From the NCBI GenBank assembly GCA_963556145.1, contig OY744462.1, positions 8,246,001-8,310,000 on the forward strand: a stretch of 64,000 nt of DNA, read 5' to 3'. This document shows positions 1 through 12,227 of the stretch, in pieces (within the stretch, counting starts at the first letter, position 1; every line of letters begins with the position of its first letter). The DNA is from Hygrocybe punicea (lineage: Eukaryota; Basidiomycota; Agaricomycetes; Agaricales; Hygrophoraceae). The position numbers and the translations under genes are program-made. Under the pieces are notes generated by a model, which was not told where the DNA came from, searched no databases, and was given only the letters and a program-made list of their open reading frames with translations.

Positions 1-1045
1 TCCTTGATCACAAGACATTTTACTTTTCCTTCCAATCCGATCATCACTGAAGCACATTCTTTTGAACTTCAACCACAGACCATACAACTTCCCAATACAG
101 TGAACCAACTCCTATTGTGTATTGTTCACACGTCATTGCTTCAATGCAGTACCCGACAACTTGTTCCAGCCTGTCACCTGTGCCATGAATCGAAACCTGG
201 ACCCACATTCATTTATCCCTTTTCATCTGTGACCTTGATACCTCCCACATTCGTTTACAACAATACCCTTACTTGGATGGATACCGACATCAGGTGGACC
301 GCATTGTTCCACACACAGGACAAGATATTGCCCCTCGATATGTCATTGACACAGACATTGTGATCCATCACAGCATATGCTGTTCACATGTCTGACCTCG
401 ACTATCCCACCATCCTAGTTGGTTTTCCCCTAACACATTCCTTTGTTTTCTTTCATACTGACCTTGTCACTATATCCACACTACCTCAAGACACTCTCTT
501 CACCAATCCCACACTGGACAATATCTCTCTTCAACCCAACCATGCAATGTACTTGCCAGACTGCACACTTGCCCATTACAGCAAGCGTAGACCTTGAATA
601 GGCAATTCTGCATATCACATGATCCAATGACAAATCATCCGAGTCATCCGGACCTCCTCTATCCCTCAATGACATCTGGGCCTCCAGTTTGGATCGCAAG
701 AACATCGACATGAGGATGCCTCATGTCTGCCTCATGGTGAACACATGGTGTAGTTAGACTTGCTGTAGCTTCATGGTTGGACTTCTATTTACATCCCCTC
801 AAGACCAGTCACTATATCTACTGTTCTTGTAGTTGGTTCAGACTTTTTCTTCTTTTCTCTTCTTTACATTTAGTCTGGTTTTTGGGGCAGACCTTCTTAT
901 CTTGGGTAACCCCCATGGCTCACATGACTTTAGACCATGAACCTCCCTCCTTTGTAGCAGTGTTGTCTTAGTTATAAGCAACAATGAAACTGCCTCCTAG
1001 TTAAGTTGATTGTTGCCGGAGCCCGCTGCAGAAGCGATCCATAAC
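1..1045 (+). repeat. Interspersed repeat, copy 1 (cut by window start)
   Basis: This stretch matches the reverse complement of about 33085-34140 almost end to end. It includes the shared blocks around 780-920 and the terminal block at 1005-1045 ('gcccgctgcagaagcgat'). Only short frame-broken ORFs are present, so it is probably the non-coding terminal part of a retroelement. I could not fix its ends or assign a superfamily. The match stops at about 1045, where a foldback element begins. Confidence 0.75.
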
Positions 1046-1373
1046 AATAATTAATTCCACTTTCTTTTTTGAAACATGTTCTATTTACTTCAATACATTC
1101 TCTGAATCTATCTGGATATTAATTTTCATTCAGAGACCCCATTGGTCCAAATAGAAGTAGTTAAAAGATTATTCACAGAGCAGAGAAAACTCTGATCACT
1201 CCTTATACTCTAAAGTTTTGATCATAAAACACTCAGTCAAAATTTGTGGGCCAGTGATATTTGGACCAATGGGGTGTCTGAATGAAAATTAATATCCAGA
1301 TAGGTTCAGAGAATGTATTGAAGTAAATAGAACATGTTTCAAAAAAGAAAGTGGAATTGATTATATTACAGTA
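1040..1373. repeat. Foldback / MITE-like inverted repeat
   Basis: An arm of about 107 bp (about 1048-1155) is repeated in inverted orientation at about 1258-1362, with only a few mismatches and a roughly 100-bp spacer. The outer ends read 'aattccactttct' and its complement. No ORF spans it. It is a small non-autonomous palindromic element; no target duplication was clear. Confidence 0.75.
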
Positions 1374-1636
1374 TTCAAAAGAGTGGTAGTGTTCAAAGGA
1401 ACCATTAAACACTGTAGCAGGCCCACCAATTTGCCCCAATGTCCTTTAGATTATTTCCAAAAGTGCATTACTGAGCTTCCTGACATGTTTGAAGGAAGCT
1501 GGAATAATGTGTTGGAATTGTGTCTGACATTGTTTACAAATGTTACCTGCAAGGTTTGAAATAAATTTTATTCGGAGAATCATATTTTGGAATGTAATCA
1601 CTGATATCGGACATTCAATATATGGGAATTTCCCGC

Positions 1637-2988
1637 ACTATATCCTACCCTCTCGCAAGCGGCTTGGCAGGAGCCTGGATATTATCTGGTCTTCCGGTAT
1701 CGAGTCGCCAACTTCTAAAGCAAGGACATTTAAGATTCCCCAGATGTTATAGTACCCGTAGAGCTTGAGAATGACTTGGCCTTGAAGGTTTTTCAAGAAT
1801 GCGTATGCATGAGCTTCGGATAAGAGTCGAGTACCGCTTTCGGTGTTAGCGCAACATCCACAACTTTACAGACAACAGAGAAGGGAGGCTTTCCCAGAGA
1901 TTCTTGACACAAATTTGTGAGCACGATGCAACCGAGTGCTGACCGCCGAGCTGAGTTCAGCTGAAAATCGCAGAGGCGGTAGTCGAGATCCATGCATGGG
2001 TATTCCCCATGAACGACTGAGTTATCGTAGCCTCCAGCAGCCGCAAGGGCGTTTCGTTGAGCTTTGTGTGATGTACATGCGGAGGTAAAGAAGCGATTCG
2101 GGGGAGGAGGACATAATGTTGAGAGGCGTAAAACCAGTCCTTCTGTGAGAGTAAAACAATTACAACGAAAACCTTCAGCATTGATGGAGACCGCGTAGGA
2201 CGTCCCAATTCGATTGGGCCAGCACACTCTAACGTTTTATGATCTCCAGTTTCCATTCGCCGAAGACACCATGCACGTGGCCAGTTGGAGAGAATGTCGT
2301 ACTCGTTATTGTTAAAAGTCATAGCCATATAGCTGTTCGAGGGCTTCAATCGATTGTCTCTCGTTGGCATTACGATATCGGCTCAAAAAGAAAGCGAACA
2401 AGTCATTCAGGTCGGCGACCCAGTCTGTCTTGTACTCGACCTATGGATGAAACATGTTCGTAATATCATTGAATTAAGGTTGATGTACGTACGACGATCT
2501 TGGGATGAGGTCTGCCCTTGCCCTGAACCCACGAAAAGTCGGGATCACCGATGACTGCAGCATTCCCAGACTGAGGAAAAACAAATCTTCCTTGTACTCC
2601 GAGCACCTTGGCCGCTCCGGCGACTGTTGCGTGTAATTCAAGGGCTGCGAAGTGCCTCTTCATTCGACACGGAACTCTTCTCAGCAAATGAGTTCCCAAC
2701 CCTAAATTGGTACCCTTCGGGTAGATTGTTGAGGTTCATCGCGGCTTGAATCGCTTCGTTCGTAAAAGTGGTCTATCGAGACTCGAGAGAGCGTTCTAAG
2801 GTCGGTCCGAGGGAAAGCTCGCGGGGTGGTATACGTGGAACTCTTAGGTTCATCTGGTAATTCAATTCCAGTGTAAGGGAACGGCGGGAGATCTGCTGGC
2901 CAACTTGAAAGTTGCCACTGTTTGGCAAAGCTGAACAAGCTGTAAATTGTTCTCTCAAGTCTCGAGGACGCCACCTTGCTCCTCTCAT
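1637..2988 (-). pseudogene. Broken fungal kinase-like (FunK1-type) gene, 3' half missing
   Basis: Reading the minus strand from about 2988 downward gives, in order, a short N-terminus (SIDHFYERSDSSRDEPQ), a GDPDFSW motif followed by HPKIV, an intron of about 50 bp near 2446-2495, then VEYKTDWVADLNDLFAFF, YMAMTFNNNEYDILSNW, DWFYAS, LDYRLCDFQLNSARRSA, VVCKVVDV and GYYNIWGILNVLALEVGDS. This order is that of a kinase-like family common in mushrooms. Frame changes occur near 2650, near 2220 and at about 1800. The C-lobe with its catalytic loop is missing after about 1637. I infer a truncated, frameshifted pseudogene. Its N-terminus lies directly against the divergent GID5 start. Confidence 0.65.
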
Positions 2989-5816
2989 ATGGGAATGGTC
3001 ACCACTCCAACCGTGAGTCTCTCAGCCCTGAAGACGGTCAAGAACTCAGTAATCGGCAATCCTTCGGCCAAGCTTCTTAGAGCGAAGGACCATGCTTTCG
3101 TTGAACAGTGAGCATTCCACTGGTCTCACGCTGGGTCCTCACCCCGGATTGTCCAGGCTTGTCGGTTGTCTGAACAATCCCCCGCTATCAGATGAAACCG
3201 AAGGATCACAGGTGGACATACGCATCGAAGCTGCCCATGTTATATCCTCTCTTTCTTACGGTTCATTTTCTTACGTCTGATCCAAATGTTGGCATTGATT
3301 ATATATCCCTTGTTTCAGGATCTCAGGAAGCCCTTAGAAGTTTGCTAGCAGCCAATGCTCTCGAAGCATTTCTCTATGCCATATCCAAATTTCAACCTTC
3401 TGACTCGGTGGCTCTAAAATCTGCGTTCGCTCGTGCCCTTCGGGCTTTGGCTGTAGCAATCGCAGATACAGTAGGACCTTCACAGTGGGGTCTACATATC
3501 GACACCTCCGGTATTCGCAACGATGCCAAAGATGCACTAGAATATCTTTTTCAAGTATTTCCACATTCTGTTTGTGTAGGATCCCAAACGAAATCTAAAT
3601 CATTGTCATGTCGCAGCTGGAATTTCTTGATATATATCTCCCGTTGCTAGTGGACACATCCTTGCAAACGAGCACATCAATAGCACAACTGCTTGCGTCT
3701 GCCGTCCGAAATGACACTCATCGTAGCGCAGTTACCGATTGGCTCCCACGAGTGGATCGATTGAAGGAGGTAAAGGGTAAACGAGGATGGGAGAAGGCCG
3801 ACGCATCAAACGTTAATGGCCCCAGTAGGCAGGGTGGTTGGGTTGCAAGACAGCTAACCGCATTGCTTCGAAGTCGGGATACCAAGGTTGGTGGTACCTG
3901 CGTTGAAGTTGGCCTGTCTCAGTTGCTTCACTCCTTCTAGCTCCAGGAAGCATCCCTTGCCGCTCTTGCCGCATTAGCCAAAGACAATCCAAGCGTAGCC
4001 ATCGTCCTTGCAAAATCTTCTCTCGATCGAGATGGTCAGGATTTTTAGCCCATCACATCTATTTCAAGTTTACCAACATTTGCTCTCTAAAGTACCTTCA
4101 CCTTTGTCATCCGTCCTTTCCCATTGTAAATCCCGTTCTTTGGACGTTCAACTGGCTGCGTGCTTATGGTGGAGCGATCCCCGCCCCTTCGACAATATAT
4201 CATTGACCAGATTTTATTTAGCGCTACACACATTCTTCGGTCCAACACATCGGGTTCGTCAATATCAACAGACATCTCCTCAGCACTACCCATCATACAC
4301 GTCGTCAACCGGCTGATTGCATCACCATCTGAATCCGCACCAAATCGCACCAAAGCCTGTTTCATACTCTGTATGTGTGAGGTTTCACATGCAACGACAT
4401 GTATTCAATCACCTTGCAGATTATCTTGTGACTGACGACAATGATTTGTGTGAAATGGCTCTTGATCGTGGTTCTGCAGAAAAATTGGCCACACTCGTCA
4501 TGTCCATAACACCACTCGAAAACCACGCCGAATGGGACCAAGAGGAACCAGAGAGTGTATGTTGTCTGCGAGAGGTACTCTTTCTTTTGGTGGGAATATC
4601 GTGACCTTTGGCTGAGATTTCTCAGGCTGCGCTGACAACTATTGCTGCGTTGTCGCTGTTTGACAATGAAACTCGGCGCGAATTCACGGAAACCGCACAC
4701 CTCATCACTACAATCAATGTATCTCTCACCCACCACCACATTGGTGTACGCTACGCTGCTTGCCAATGTGTGAGAGCTCTCAGTCGCGCCGTTGCCGTGG
4801 TCCGTACCAACATTATGGATAGCGGACTGGGTATGACAATTTTTCATACTTTCAAGACAGTAGGCGAAGATCGGCGTGTCACTAACGCTGCACTCTCTGC
4901 AATTTGCAATCTTGTCAATGCATTTTCTCCTCTACGCCCTGTAGGTGGATTGATACGGGCCTTGGATGTATTGACACACTCTGGTCAGATTTACCTCGAA
5001 CAAGGACTCATGCCTCGTCTTGTGGAGCTGCTCAGCTCTGGCGATTCCGCTCTCAGGTTGAATGCTCTGTGGGCGGTCAAAAACTTGCTCCTCAAAACAT
5101 CAATAGAAACCAAAAGAGAGGTCATGGGTCATCTCGGTTGGCGGGAGCTAGTGCAGTAGGTTTTATGTCCATTTTTCTCCCATTGATGATTTAAGTTTCC
5201 AATAGATTGTTCCTTGATCCGGATAAAGGGGTGCAGGAGCAAGCATGGAGCGTTGTACGAAACCTCGCTGAAAATGAAGCAGGCATCGACCTGGTTTTCC
5301 AAGAGTTTACCGCTGATGTGCTTCTCGGCCAATTATCAGTTTCGTTGAGATCCACAGACGAGGATGTTCTCCTTCAAGTATGTCGCTTACATACACTACG
5401 CACAGACCTGAAGTACTGTGCTAAATTGTTCCCGGCAGGCTTTATATGTTTTGGCAAATTTAGCTAACGGCAGTGAAAGCCAGCAAAACCTCATCGTGTC
5501 CCATCCGTCAATTCTTACATCGCTACATTCATGTCTTGCGGATGCCAAGGCGGAAACACGCAAGCCAGCCGTAGCCGCTGTCCTGGCTTTGGCTTGCACG
5601 AATCCAAAACGGCGCCATAAGTTGGTGGACGCGGGTATTGTGTCAACGCTAAAACGTATATGTGAGTGGACCGGTGGTGTGAGTAGCAGTCCTGGTGGAC
5701 GAGGGTTGGGACAACACCATATACTCGCAGACGAAGACAAGGACGTGATGAATCAAGCGCGGACAGCCCTGGACTGCCTCGAACATGGAGGTGCTGGTGA
5801 GGATGGTGGGTTTTGA
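2989..5816 (+). CDS. GID5: ARM-repeat GID/CTLH ubiquitin-ligase subunit (GID5/VID28, ARMC8-like)
   Basis: This is probably the armadillo scaffold subunit of the GID/CTLH E3 ligase, which in yeast drives degradation of gluconeogenic enzymes. I read 11 exons: 2989-3107, 3157-3260, 3319-3554, 3617-3886, 3941-4034, 4093-4370, 4420-4574, 4626-4940, 4989-5155, 5206-5377 and 5439-5816. All introns are GT..AG of about 48-62 bp. The product is about 760 aa and rich in ARM helices (VQEQAWSVVRNLAENEAG, LYVLANLANGSESQQNL). It ends in ARTALDCLEHG, as in fungal GID5. The ATG at 2989 gives the expected start MGMVTTPT..LKTVKNSVIGNP. The exon phases agree except in exon 6, where the frame shifts by 1 nt near 4160. 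This is either a mutation or an assembly indel. Confidence 0.75.
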
Positions 5817-6373
5817 TGAGCCACCGTGCGTTTTCGACCTTTTAACCATGGAAACGCTTCTAAAACTAGATTTTGTAGAGTTTTTCGCTCTTCACCCGGA
5901 TCTGAGCGCGAAATACCTGCAGACTATTGGAAGTGACCATGTACATACTGATGGTAATTATTTGTGGAATTCAGGACATCTGCGTATGCCGTTGTAAGAA
6001 TCAGCGCTTAGCGCTCAGCTTCCAAAATATCATTTTACCTCTCAAAACGTGTCCCGCAACCTATGCAAGGCACCCAACACAGCCTGGACTATTTTGATCA
6101 GGGTCCGTTAGGGCCAGAATTCCAGGCCTTGGTTCCAGGCCGGGTGAATACGGTATATTTTGGCTTTGCAAGGTCGGGGAAGGTCTAAAGTATATGTTTT
6201 TTGATATGATATTGAAGGGAGTTGCCGAATGCAATGAGCACATGTTAGGGTCGACGTCGTACTGACCAGCGCTCGGCGCTCAGCTCTTCGCCATCGACAT
6301 CGACAACGACATCCGAGTCCGACCTCGGCGGCGACGACGACTACGAAGACCAGACTTGCTCGTCGCCGCAAAC
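5817..6373. other. Intergenic region upstream of SKN7
   Basis: There is no convincing gene here. A 19-bp sequence with two AGCGCT-like palindromic cores occurs at 6002-6020 and again, with 17 of 19 bases identical, at 6267-6285. The second copy lies about 90 bp before the SKN7 start codon. These could be regulatory sites, but nothing beyond their repetition supports that. Confidence 0.4.
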
Positions 6374-9300
6374 ATGGAGCAGCCTGGTCAATATTCCAAT
6401 ATACATCCTCGACATCAGCTTTTCCAATCTTCTCAGTTGCCCCCGCCATCCCAACTACACCTCCCAGTCTCATCTTCCTTTTCCCGCTCAAACACACTTC
6501 CACCAATCCCCCATATTCCCCCATCGGCCCAGCCCCATCGATTCCCCCCCGTCGCTACCTATCCAAACCCACACTCGCTCCCACCCTCAGTCCATCCGCC
6601 TCTCCCATCCCCAACCACCCCACAGCATCCTTGGCCGACGCATCATCGCACTTCGAACTCGCGTGAAGAATTGTACCCTTCCCAACAGCCTCATCTCTCT
6701 CGGGCCGAGTCATCCCGAGCCGATTCTACGGTAAAGCACGAGTCTGGTGCAGGACATCGGCCATTGGCACACCACCATGACCTGCCACAGCAGTCACCAC
6801 AGCATCAACAGCCACCACAGCATCAACATTCCGCCAAGGAAAGCGGCCCTGCTGAGGACGGTATGCCGTCGACGAGTGATTTCGTCAAAAAGCTTTACAA
6901 GTGCGCCTTGCAATCTCCGTATGTCCTTGCTGGATTTCCTAGATTGACACGTCGCTTTTGCATGCAGAATGCTGGAGGACCAGTCCTTTCAGCAAGTCGT
7001 GTCCTGGGGTCCGCAGGGCGACTGCTTTGTCGTCAAGGTGTGTTTTGTGGATGATCAAAACCTGTACTGTGTTGTTCAAAAACTAACTCCCCGAAGGACA
7101 TGAACGAATTTACCAAATCAATACTGCCACGGATGTTCAAACACTCAAACTTTGCTAGTTTCGTACGGCAGCTGAACAAGTATGACTTTCACAAGGTTCG
7201 TTCTTCTTCTTCTTTCCTGTCCTGGTTCGCAAACCTCTCTACACAGGTCAAAAATACGGACGACAACCAATTCGGCGAACACGTGCGTTCTCGTAATGTT
7301 CCACCCATACCCTCATCCATCTATCCTCATGTCCATTCTGTTACTTCGTTTCTTTCTGCAGAGTTGGACCTTCCGGCATCCAGACTTTCACGCCGACAGA
7401 CGCGATGCCCTCGAAAACATCAAGCGCAAAGTTCCCACCCAGCGCAAATCACACCCGCACCCCCCCACTAGCACCACCCAAAACGGTGCTCCATCTACTT
7501 CCCCCGGTCCATTTACAACCTCCTCTGCCGCCCCCTCAACCGCAACGGTCGAGGCCCTGCAAGCGCAGGTCGACCGACTCACACAAGCGCAAGAAGATAC
7601 AACAGCACATGTACGCAGCTTGGAGAGAAATTACCAGGACGTGCTTGTCGAGATGGTTAATTTCCAAAGGAATATGGCTCAGCAGGATGGCCTCATGCAG
7701 AATTTGATCCAGTACTTTTTGCAGGTTGAGAATGGTGAGTAGGATTCTGCTTCCTTTCCGTGAGATCTGAAGTGGATCACACGGTGTACTGGAATCCTCT
7801 TGATTCATTTCTCTCTTCTCTCCCCTCTTCACTGTACAATTCTCTGCCAATCGCCATGCGACTTACTGACTCTCATCTTAACCCTGCCAAACGCAATGCC
7901 CGCCCAGGCAAAGTCAAGGAACAAAACAATCCCAGCAGGAGTGGCAGCGCCGGAACAGACGCATCAGACCAGAACCCCTTCCTGCCTACACAGGAAGCCC
8001 AGCGAATGATGGGCTCCTACCCCGAATCGGATGTCGCACGGGCGTCTCTCCTCCAGATGAACGAGATTTCGCGGCGGGCGGAGGTTGCCGGCATGTCGTT
8101 CGGCAGTGGCGACGCCGAGGAGGGGAACGGCAGCAGCGGCAACGGCGGGGTGAGTGGTCAGGGTCGACACACACCACGAATCTTGGCGGCTGCCGCCGCC
8201 GGGCTTATGGGGTGGGAGGTGGGGATGAGAAAAGGGATGAGCAGACAAGACGCCCTTGCACGAATAGAGGAGCTACAGCGGAGCCGACCGACTTCTGCGC
8301 AAGGAGGCCGGGTGGCGTTTGGGGTGAGCGGGGATGAGACGTTTGTGATGCCAGAGGATGCGGAAGGTGAGGCTGGAGAAGGTCTGCCAGCATGGCCTAG
8401 TGCAACTGCTGGTATGAGTGGGGCTTCTGCACACCAGGGCCTGCAGGTGTATACACTGGGCCACCTGATGCCGAAGAGCAGCGTCGACGATGCAAACGGG
8501 AATTGGTCATTTGATGCCAACACACTAACAACTCTTGGGATGGATGAAGAAGGAGGAACGGCGAACAGAACCAGCACGGGAATCGTCGGGAACGCGAATG
8601 ACGGTGTGAATGCTTCACTGCCTGAGCCCTACAGCGTGCCAGAGCAAGCCACTTCCGACGCATCATATACGGATGCGGATATGAACGGCGAAACTGTGAA
8701 TCCAAGTCCGCCCATTGCCGGCCAGGAATCGACCACAGCTTCGCAAAAACTGCGTGTGCGAAGATCGACGTTCGTGCCCGGGTGGGCAGTGCCTCCACGC
8801 GTTTTGTTAGTGGATGACGACGCGGTTAGCCGGAAGCTGTCGAGCAAGTTCTTACAAGTATTTGGGTGCGCAATAGATGTTGCCGTGGATGGCGTTGGTG
8901 CAGTCAACAAGATGAATTTAGAAAAGTATGATTTGGTGCTGATGGTGCGTCTGCATACACTATTGGTTAATTTGATTTTTTGACGACCTGTGGTAGGATA
9001 TCGTGATGCCCAAGTTGGACGGTGTATCTGCTACCTCACTTATCCGCCAGTTTGATCATATGACTCCTATCATCTCGATGACCAGCAACTCGAAACCGAA
9101 TGAGATAATGACGTATTATTCCTCCGGTGTGTATTCTTTCCATCCTAGGGTGGTTTGTCGAGGGTGTTACTCAAGAGCCTGCCTTGTCGATTTGTGTGAA
9201 AGGGATGAACGATATCTTGCCGAAGCCTTTTACGAAGGAGGGCCTTTTGGAAATGTTGGAGGTATGCATGTTGATGACTGTATTGGATAAAACTGACGCC

Positions 9301-9733
9301 ACGCGACACGCGCACATAGAAACATCTCATGCATCTCAAAGTCATTCAGCAAATGTCGAAAGTCCCGCGCTCGGTCGGTATCCCTCCACTTGGGGATGCG
9401 TCATTCGAGGAAGCGCTGACCTCCCAAGCCACCGTCGCTGGTGCTACTGGGCAGCTGGTGCCGATGGGCGGTGGCATGATGCAAGGTAGAAGTGTTGGAG
9501 CCGTGGACGAGGAAGGGCGAATCAACCCGCTGGCGGGGCTGGGTCTAACGGATGAGCAATATGCACTGATATTACAGAATTTAGTTAACGGGGAGTCCTT
9601 TCCTGGAGTTTCAGGCGTCAGTATGGAGGTAGGGACCGCGGTAGCCAGCGCGAGTGGGAGTGAGAAGCGAACTTTGGATGACGCGAGTGACGGGAGGGAG
9701 GGAAAGCGGAGCCGGTTTGAGCTTGTTGACTGA
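6374..9733 (+). CDS. SKN7: SKN7/PRR1-type HSF-domain response regulator
   Basis: This is a nuclear transcription factor at the end of the fungal HOG-branch phosphorelay and of the oxidative-stress response. I read nine exons: 6374-6900, 6968-7037, 7097-7195, 7247-7282, 7362-7734, 7908-8944, 8997-9126, 9203-9261 and 9320-9733. They total 2745 nt, which is exactly in frame and gives 914 aa. After a Pro/Ser/His-rich N-terminus comes an HSF-type DNA-binding domain at about residues 165-268 ([29 protein letters not shown]). A coiled coil follows at about 307-366, and then a receiver domain at about 665-785. The receiver keeps the acidic triad D671-D673, the phospho-acceptor D715 ([10 protein letters not shown]), T743 and K765 (LPKPF). 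The C-terminus is low-complexity. The gene appears intact. Confidence 0.92.
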
Positions 9734-10339
9734 TCCTTGTCAGGCCTCTCACAGGACTTGACAGTGATTCGTGCTCTTGATGTTATCATTGTGAGCTGTG
9801 GGTTATTTGGGTTCATCTTGTGTGTCGTGCTTAGTTTCTGCTTCGACTTTTGCTTTCGAGACGGACTTGAATGGTCTGTTTGTGTTTCTTTCCTTGCAGA
9901 TACGCTGTATCCAATATATTTTGTATTGTAATGACCACCCATTTTCCTGACCAGTAGAGAACTAACTGCAAAATACACAGGAGACAAATGCGCATTTTTT
10001 GCAAGCAAATATTGGGCAGATATCTACATGTTGAAACTATTTGCGTTGTTATCTTGCTTGTACATGTATTCAGCAAAACAACAAAATGATCGGTTGAGAA
10101 GTGGAGGAAGTGTGCGGCGACCAGAACTGAAGAACGCGAGGTACTGCAACTCTTTGCAACAGCGACATCGTTTAATTGTGCGTTGGCTTCCAGCGATGTT
10201 ACATCTATGCAGAACTGCCGCCCATTTTCAACCGGGTAGGCCGGGACGAAACAACGGCCGGGTAGATGAGGGGACAGCATACGCCCATGAATATATGCAA
10301 GAGATAGAACACTTGTGCACTGCGCATGAAACGCGATAA
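9734..10339. other. 3' flank of SKN7, no gene seen
   Basis: This is intergenic sequence with only short ORFs on both strands and no recognisable motif. The SKN7 3' UTR must lie in its first part. I see no RNA gene or repeat. Confidence 0.4.
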
Positions 10340-11078
10340 CGACACGATCGTCGTCTCAGGACCTGTTTGGAAGATTGGACAAGTTTAGATAATTTGAATA
10401 AACCGTAGTTTTCGTGGTTGTATTCATACCGTATGGGATAAGGTCCTTCGGTGTAGCGGTGACGACCTTTAGCAACGCTGAATGGTTTCAATTTGCTGGC
10501 GGCATGTATAAGGAACCGAAAGAGACCATCGATAACTACCCCAAGAATATCAACTCTGTCGCCAAACCTGCCAATCGCGTGACCGGCGTTTGCAGGATCT
10601 GCACTGATCTTAGTGAAGACGGGCACCATTCTACAGAAAATGAAGCCTTCTCGCCACACCGCTAGCGGCGATGTCAGCCAGCAAGGATCTGCATGTCAAC
10701 CAACCAGATTCATCGAGTGCAGCGCTGTCGGCGGGAGTGCGTTGAACACTCAGAAATGCGACGAGACTTGGGTGATGCCGTTTGATCAGCCTCTACGTTG
10801 TTATGATCAAGGTGGATCACCAGCATGCAGCCCACCACGCACGGGCCGCGCCATTCAATGCCTCCTTGAGCGTGTCCACGATGAATTCGACCGCTTCATC
10901 GACAGTGACCCCCAAGTCTAATGTGTGCATGGGAGTTGACGTAATCTGGCAAGGCTCAATTGACCAGCAAGCGTCTTCCACTTGGAATGCTTGCGCTGGT
11001 TGGATTTCACTACATCAAGTACAGACTTCAGCCGCTCTTACAGTTCCCTCGCCTGCGCAGGCTGTCCGTATATATTAA
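10340..11078 (-). pseudogene. Unidentified spliced gene remnant
   Basis: The minus strand shows several open blocks that look coding but lie in different frames. These are KSNQRKHSKWKTLAGQLSLA (about 10950-11010), DLGVTVDEAVEFIVDTLKEA (about 10850-10920) and NAGHAIGRFGDRVDILGVVI with flanks (about 10460-10650). The blocks are separated by stops or short possible introns. I do not recognise the family. The helical character and the heptad-like VDEAVEFIVDTLKEAL segment suggest an all-alpha protein. It could be a poorly resolved real gene rather than a pseudogene. Confidence 0.3.
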
Positions 11079-11373
11079 ATTATCCGATAATCACTCAAAC
11101 TCGATTTTTGAATACTCCGCATACTCCGCAGAAATCTGTCTGAATCCAACTTGTACAGAATACCGGAACAATATTCATTGAGTATACAACAAAGCATCGT
11201 GGATAGTGTACATTATACTTCTTGTCCGAGAAATCGTCCTGTGAAGCGATGAACGTTATTATAATGGTCTCCTTGTGCATATCCAACAGTCGGTAAATAC
11301 CTAGGTAAAAAAAATGTCCATAAGCGTTGAGCTCAGCGTGAAACCAGCTTCGATGCCTTACTATTGACGAACA

Positions 11374-12059
11374 TCAAGAGAAGACCAAGCACAAATAAAA
11401 TCCCAAAAATCCAACGCCGATCATGACACCACAAGCAATGGCGCCAGCGGTATCGCCTTTCATGAAGCTGGGCACGATTCCTGCGGAACCAGCGATTGCG
11501 ATAACCCAGAAGAAGAGTATCAGACATCTAGTGTTACTGGTACAGCAGCAACAGACGCTCTTTCGTAGGGTGCTTCTACAAAATGGGGCAAATTCTGATG
11601 AACACGTATATGATATATATTGGGATAGACAACACACACGATCCCAGATATGAACTCGCAGATGATCCACACCAGACATAGCAGAGAGGATGACAGGGCT
11701 GATGCAGCTTTTCGACAATGTTTGAAAATGACCACATATGTTTCCCCGATAGTGCAGACGAATCGCCATACGGTCAAAGGGATACTTTGGAAAGACCATG
11801 CGAGTACCAACGCAGATTGCCGACAACCTTGATGACGTCTTCGAGGCTTTGTTGCCTTCTTGATCAAGTCGTGCGATGAAAGAGGGAGAATGTATCCATC
11901 TGTGGAGACTTTGGTGCCGGTCTCCGTCCCAGCAGAGTTGATGCGGCTGACCGTGACATCGATATCGTGGAGCGTTATCGATGAGCTGTCGCGGTGCCCG
12001 GACCCAGAAGACAGCGAGGCGACTTCTGGGGTTGGAGTGGTCGGTTGGTTTTGGGACAT
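11374..12059 (-). CDS. Small multi-pass membrane protein, unknown function
   Basis: The ATG at 12059 opens a polar, Ser/Thr-rich N-terminus of about 70 residues (MSQNQPTTPTPEVASLSS). Three hydrophobic segments follow: ALSSSLLCLVWIICEFISGI, LILFFWVIAIAGSAGIVPSF and AIACGVMIGVGFLGFYLCLV. The last two are in a different frame. An intron of about 60 bp (near 11590-11655, ending in TTTTGTAG) joins them in frame, and the stop is at 11374. A further weakly hydrophobic stretch (LTVWRFVCTIGETYVVIF) may add a fourth segment. No family is recognised, and the exact donor site is uncertain. Confidence 0.5.
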
Positions 12060-12227
12060 TGATTATTGTCAATCGCCAAATGCCCCATTTTCAACGCACA
12101 TCCTATTAGCGCTGCTGGTCTACTTGGTGGCCCATGACCAAATACGGCACAGCTTTAGACGATGGCTCCGATCTTCATCTAGATAAGTTACTCTCACGCT
12201 CACCTATCGAATCTCAACCAAGTACGT

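Noticed and set aside
1540..1752. 70-codon plus-strand ORF
   Set aside because: It lies opposite the readable minus-strand kinase-like block GYYNIWGILNVLALEVGDS and is a shadow.
6108..6524. 138-codon minus-strand ORF upstream of SKN7
   Set aside because: It overlaps the SKN7 start, has no motif, and runs through the reverse of a Pro/Ser-rich coding region.
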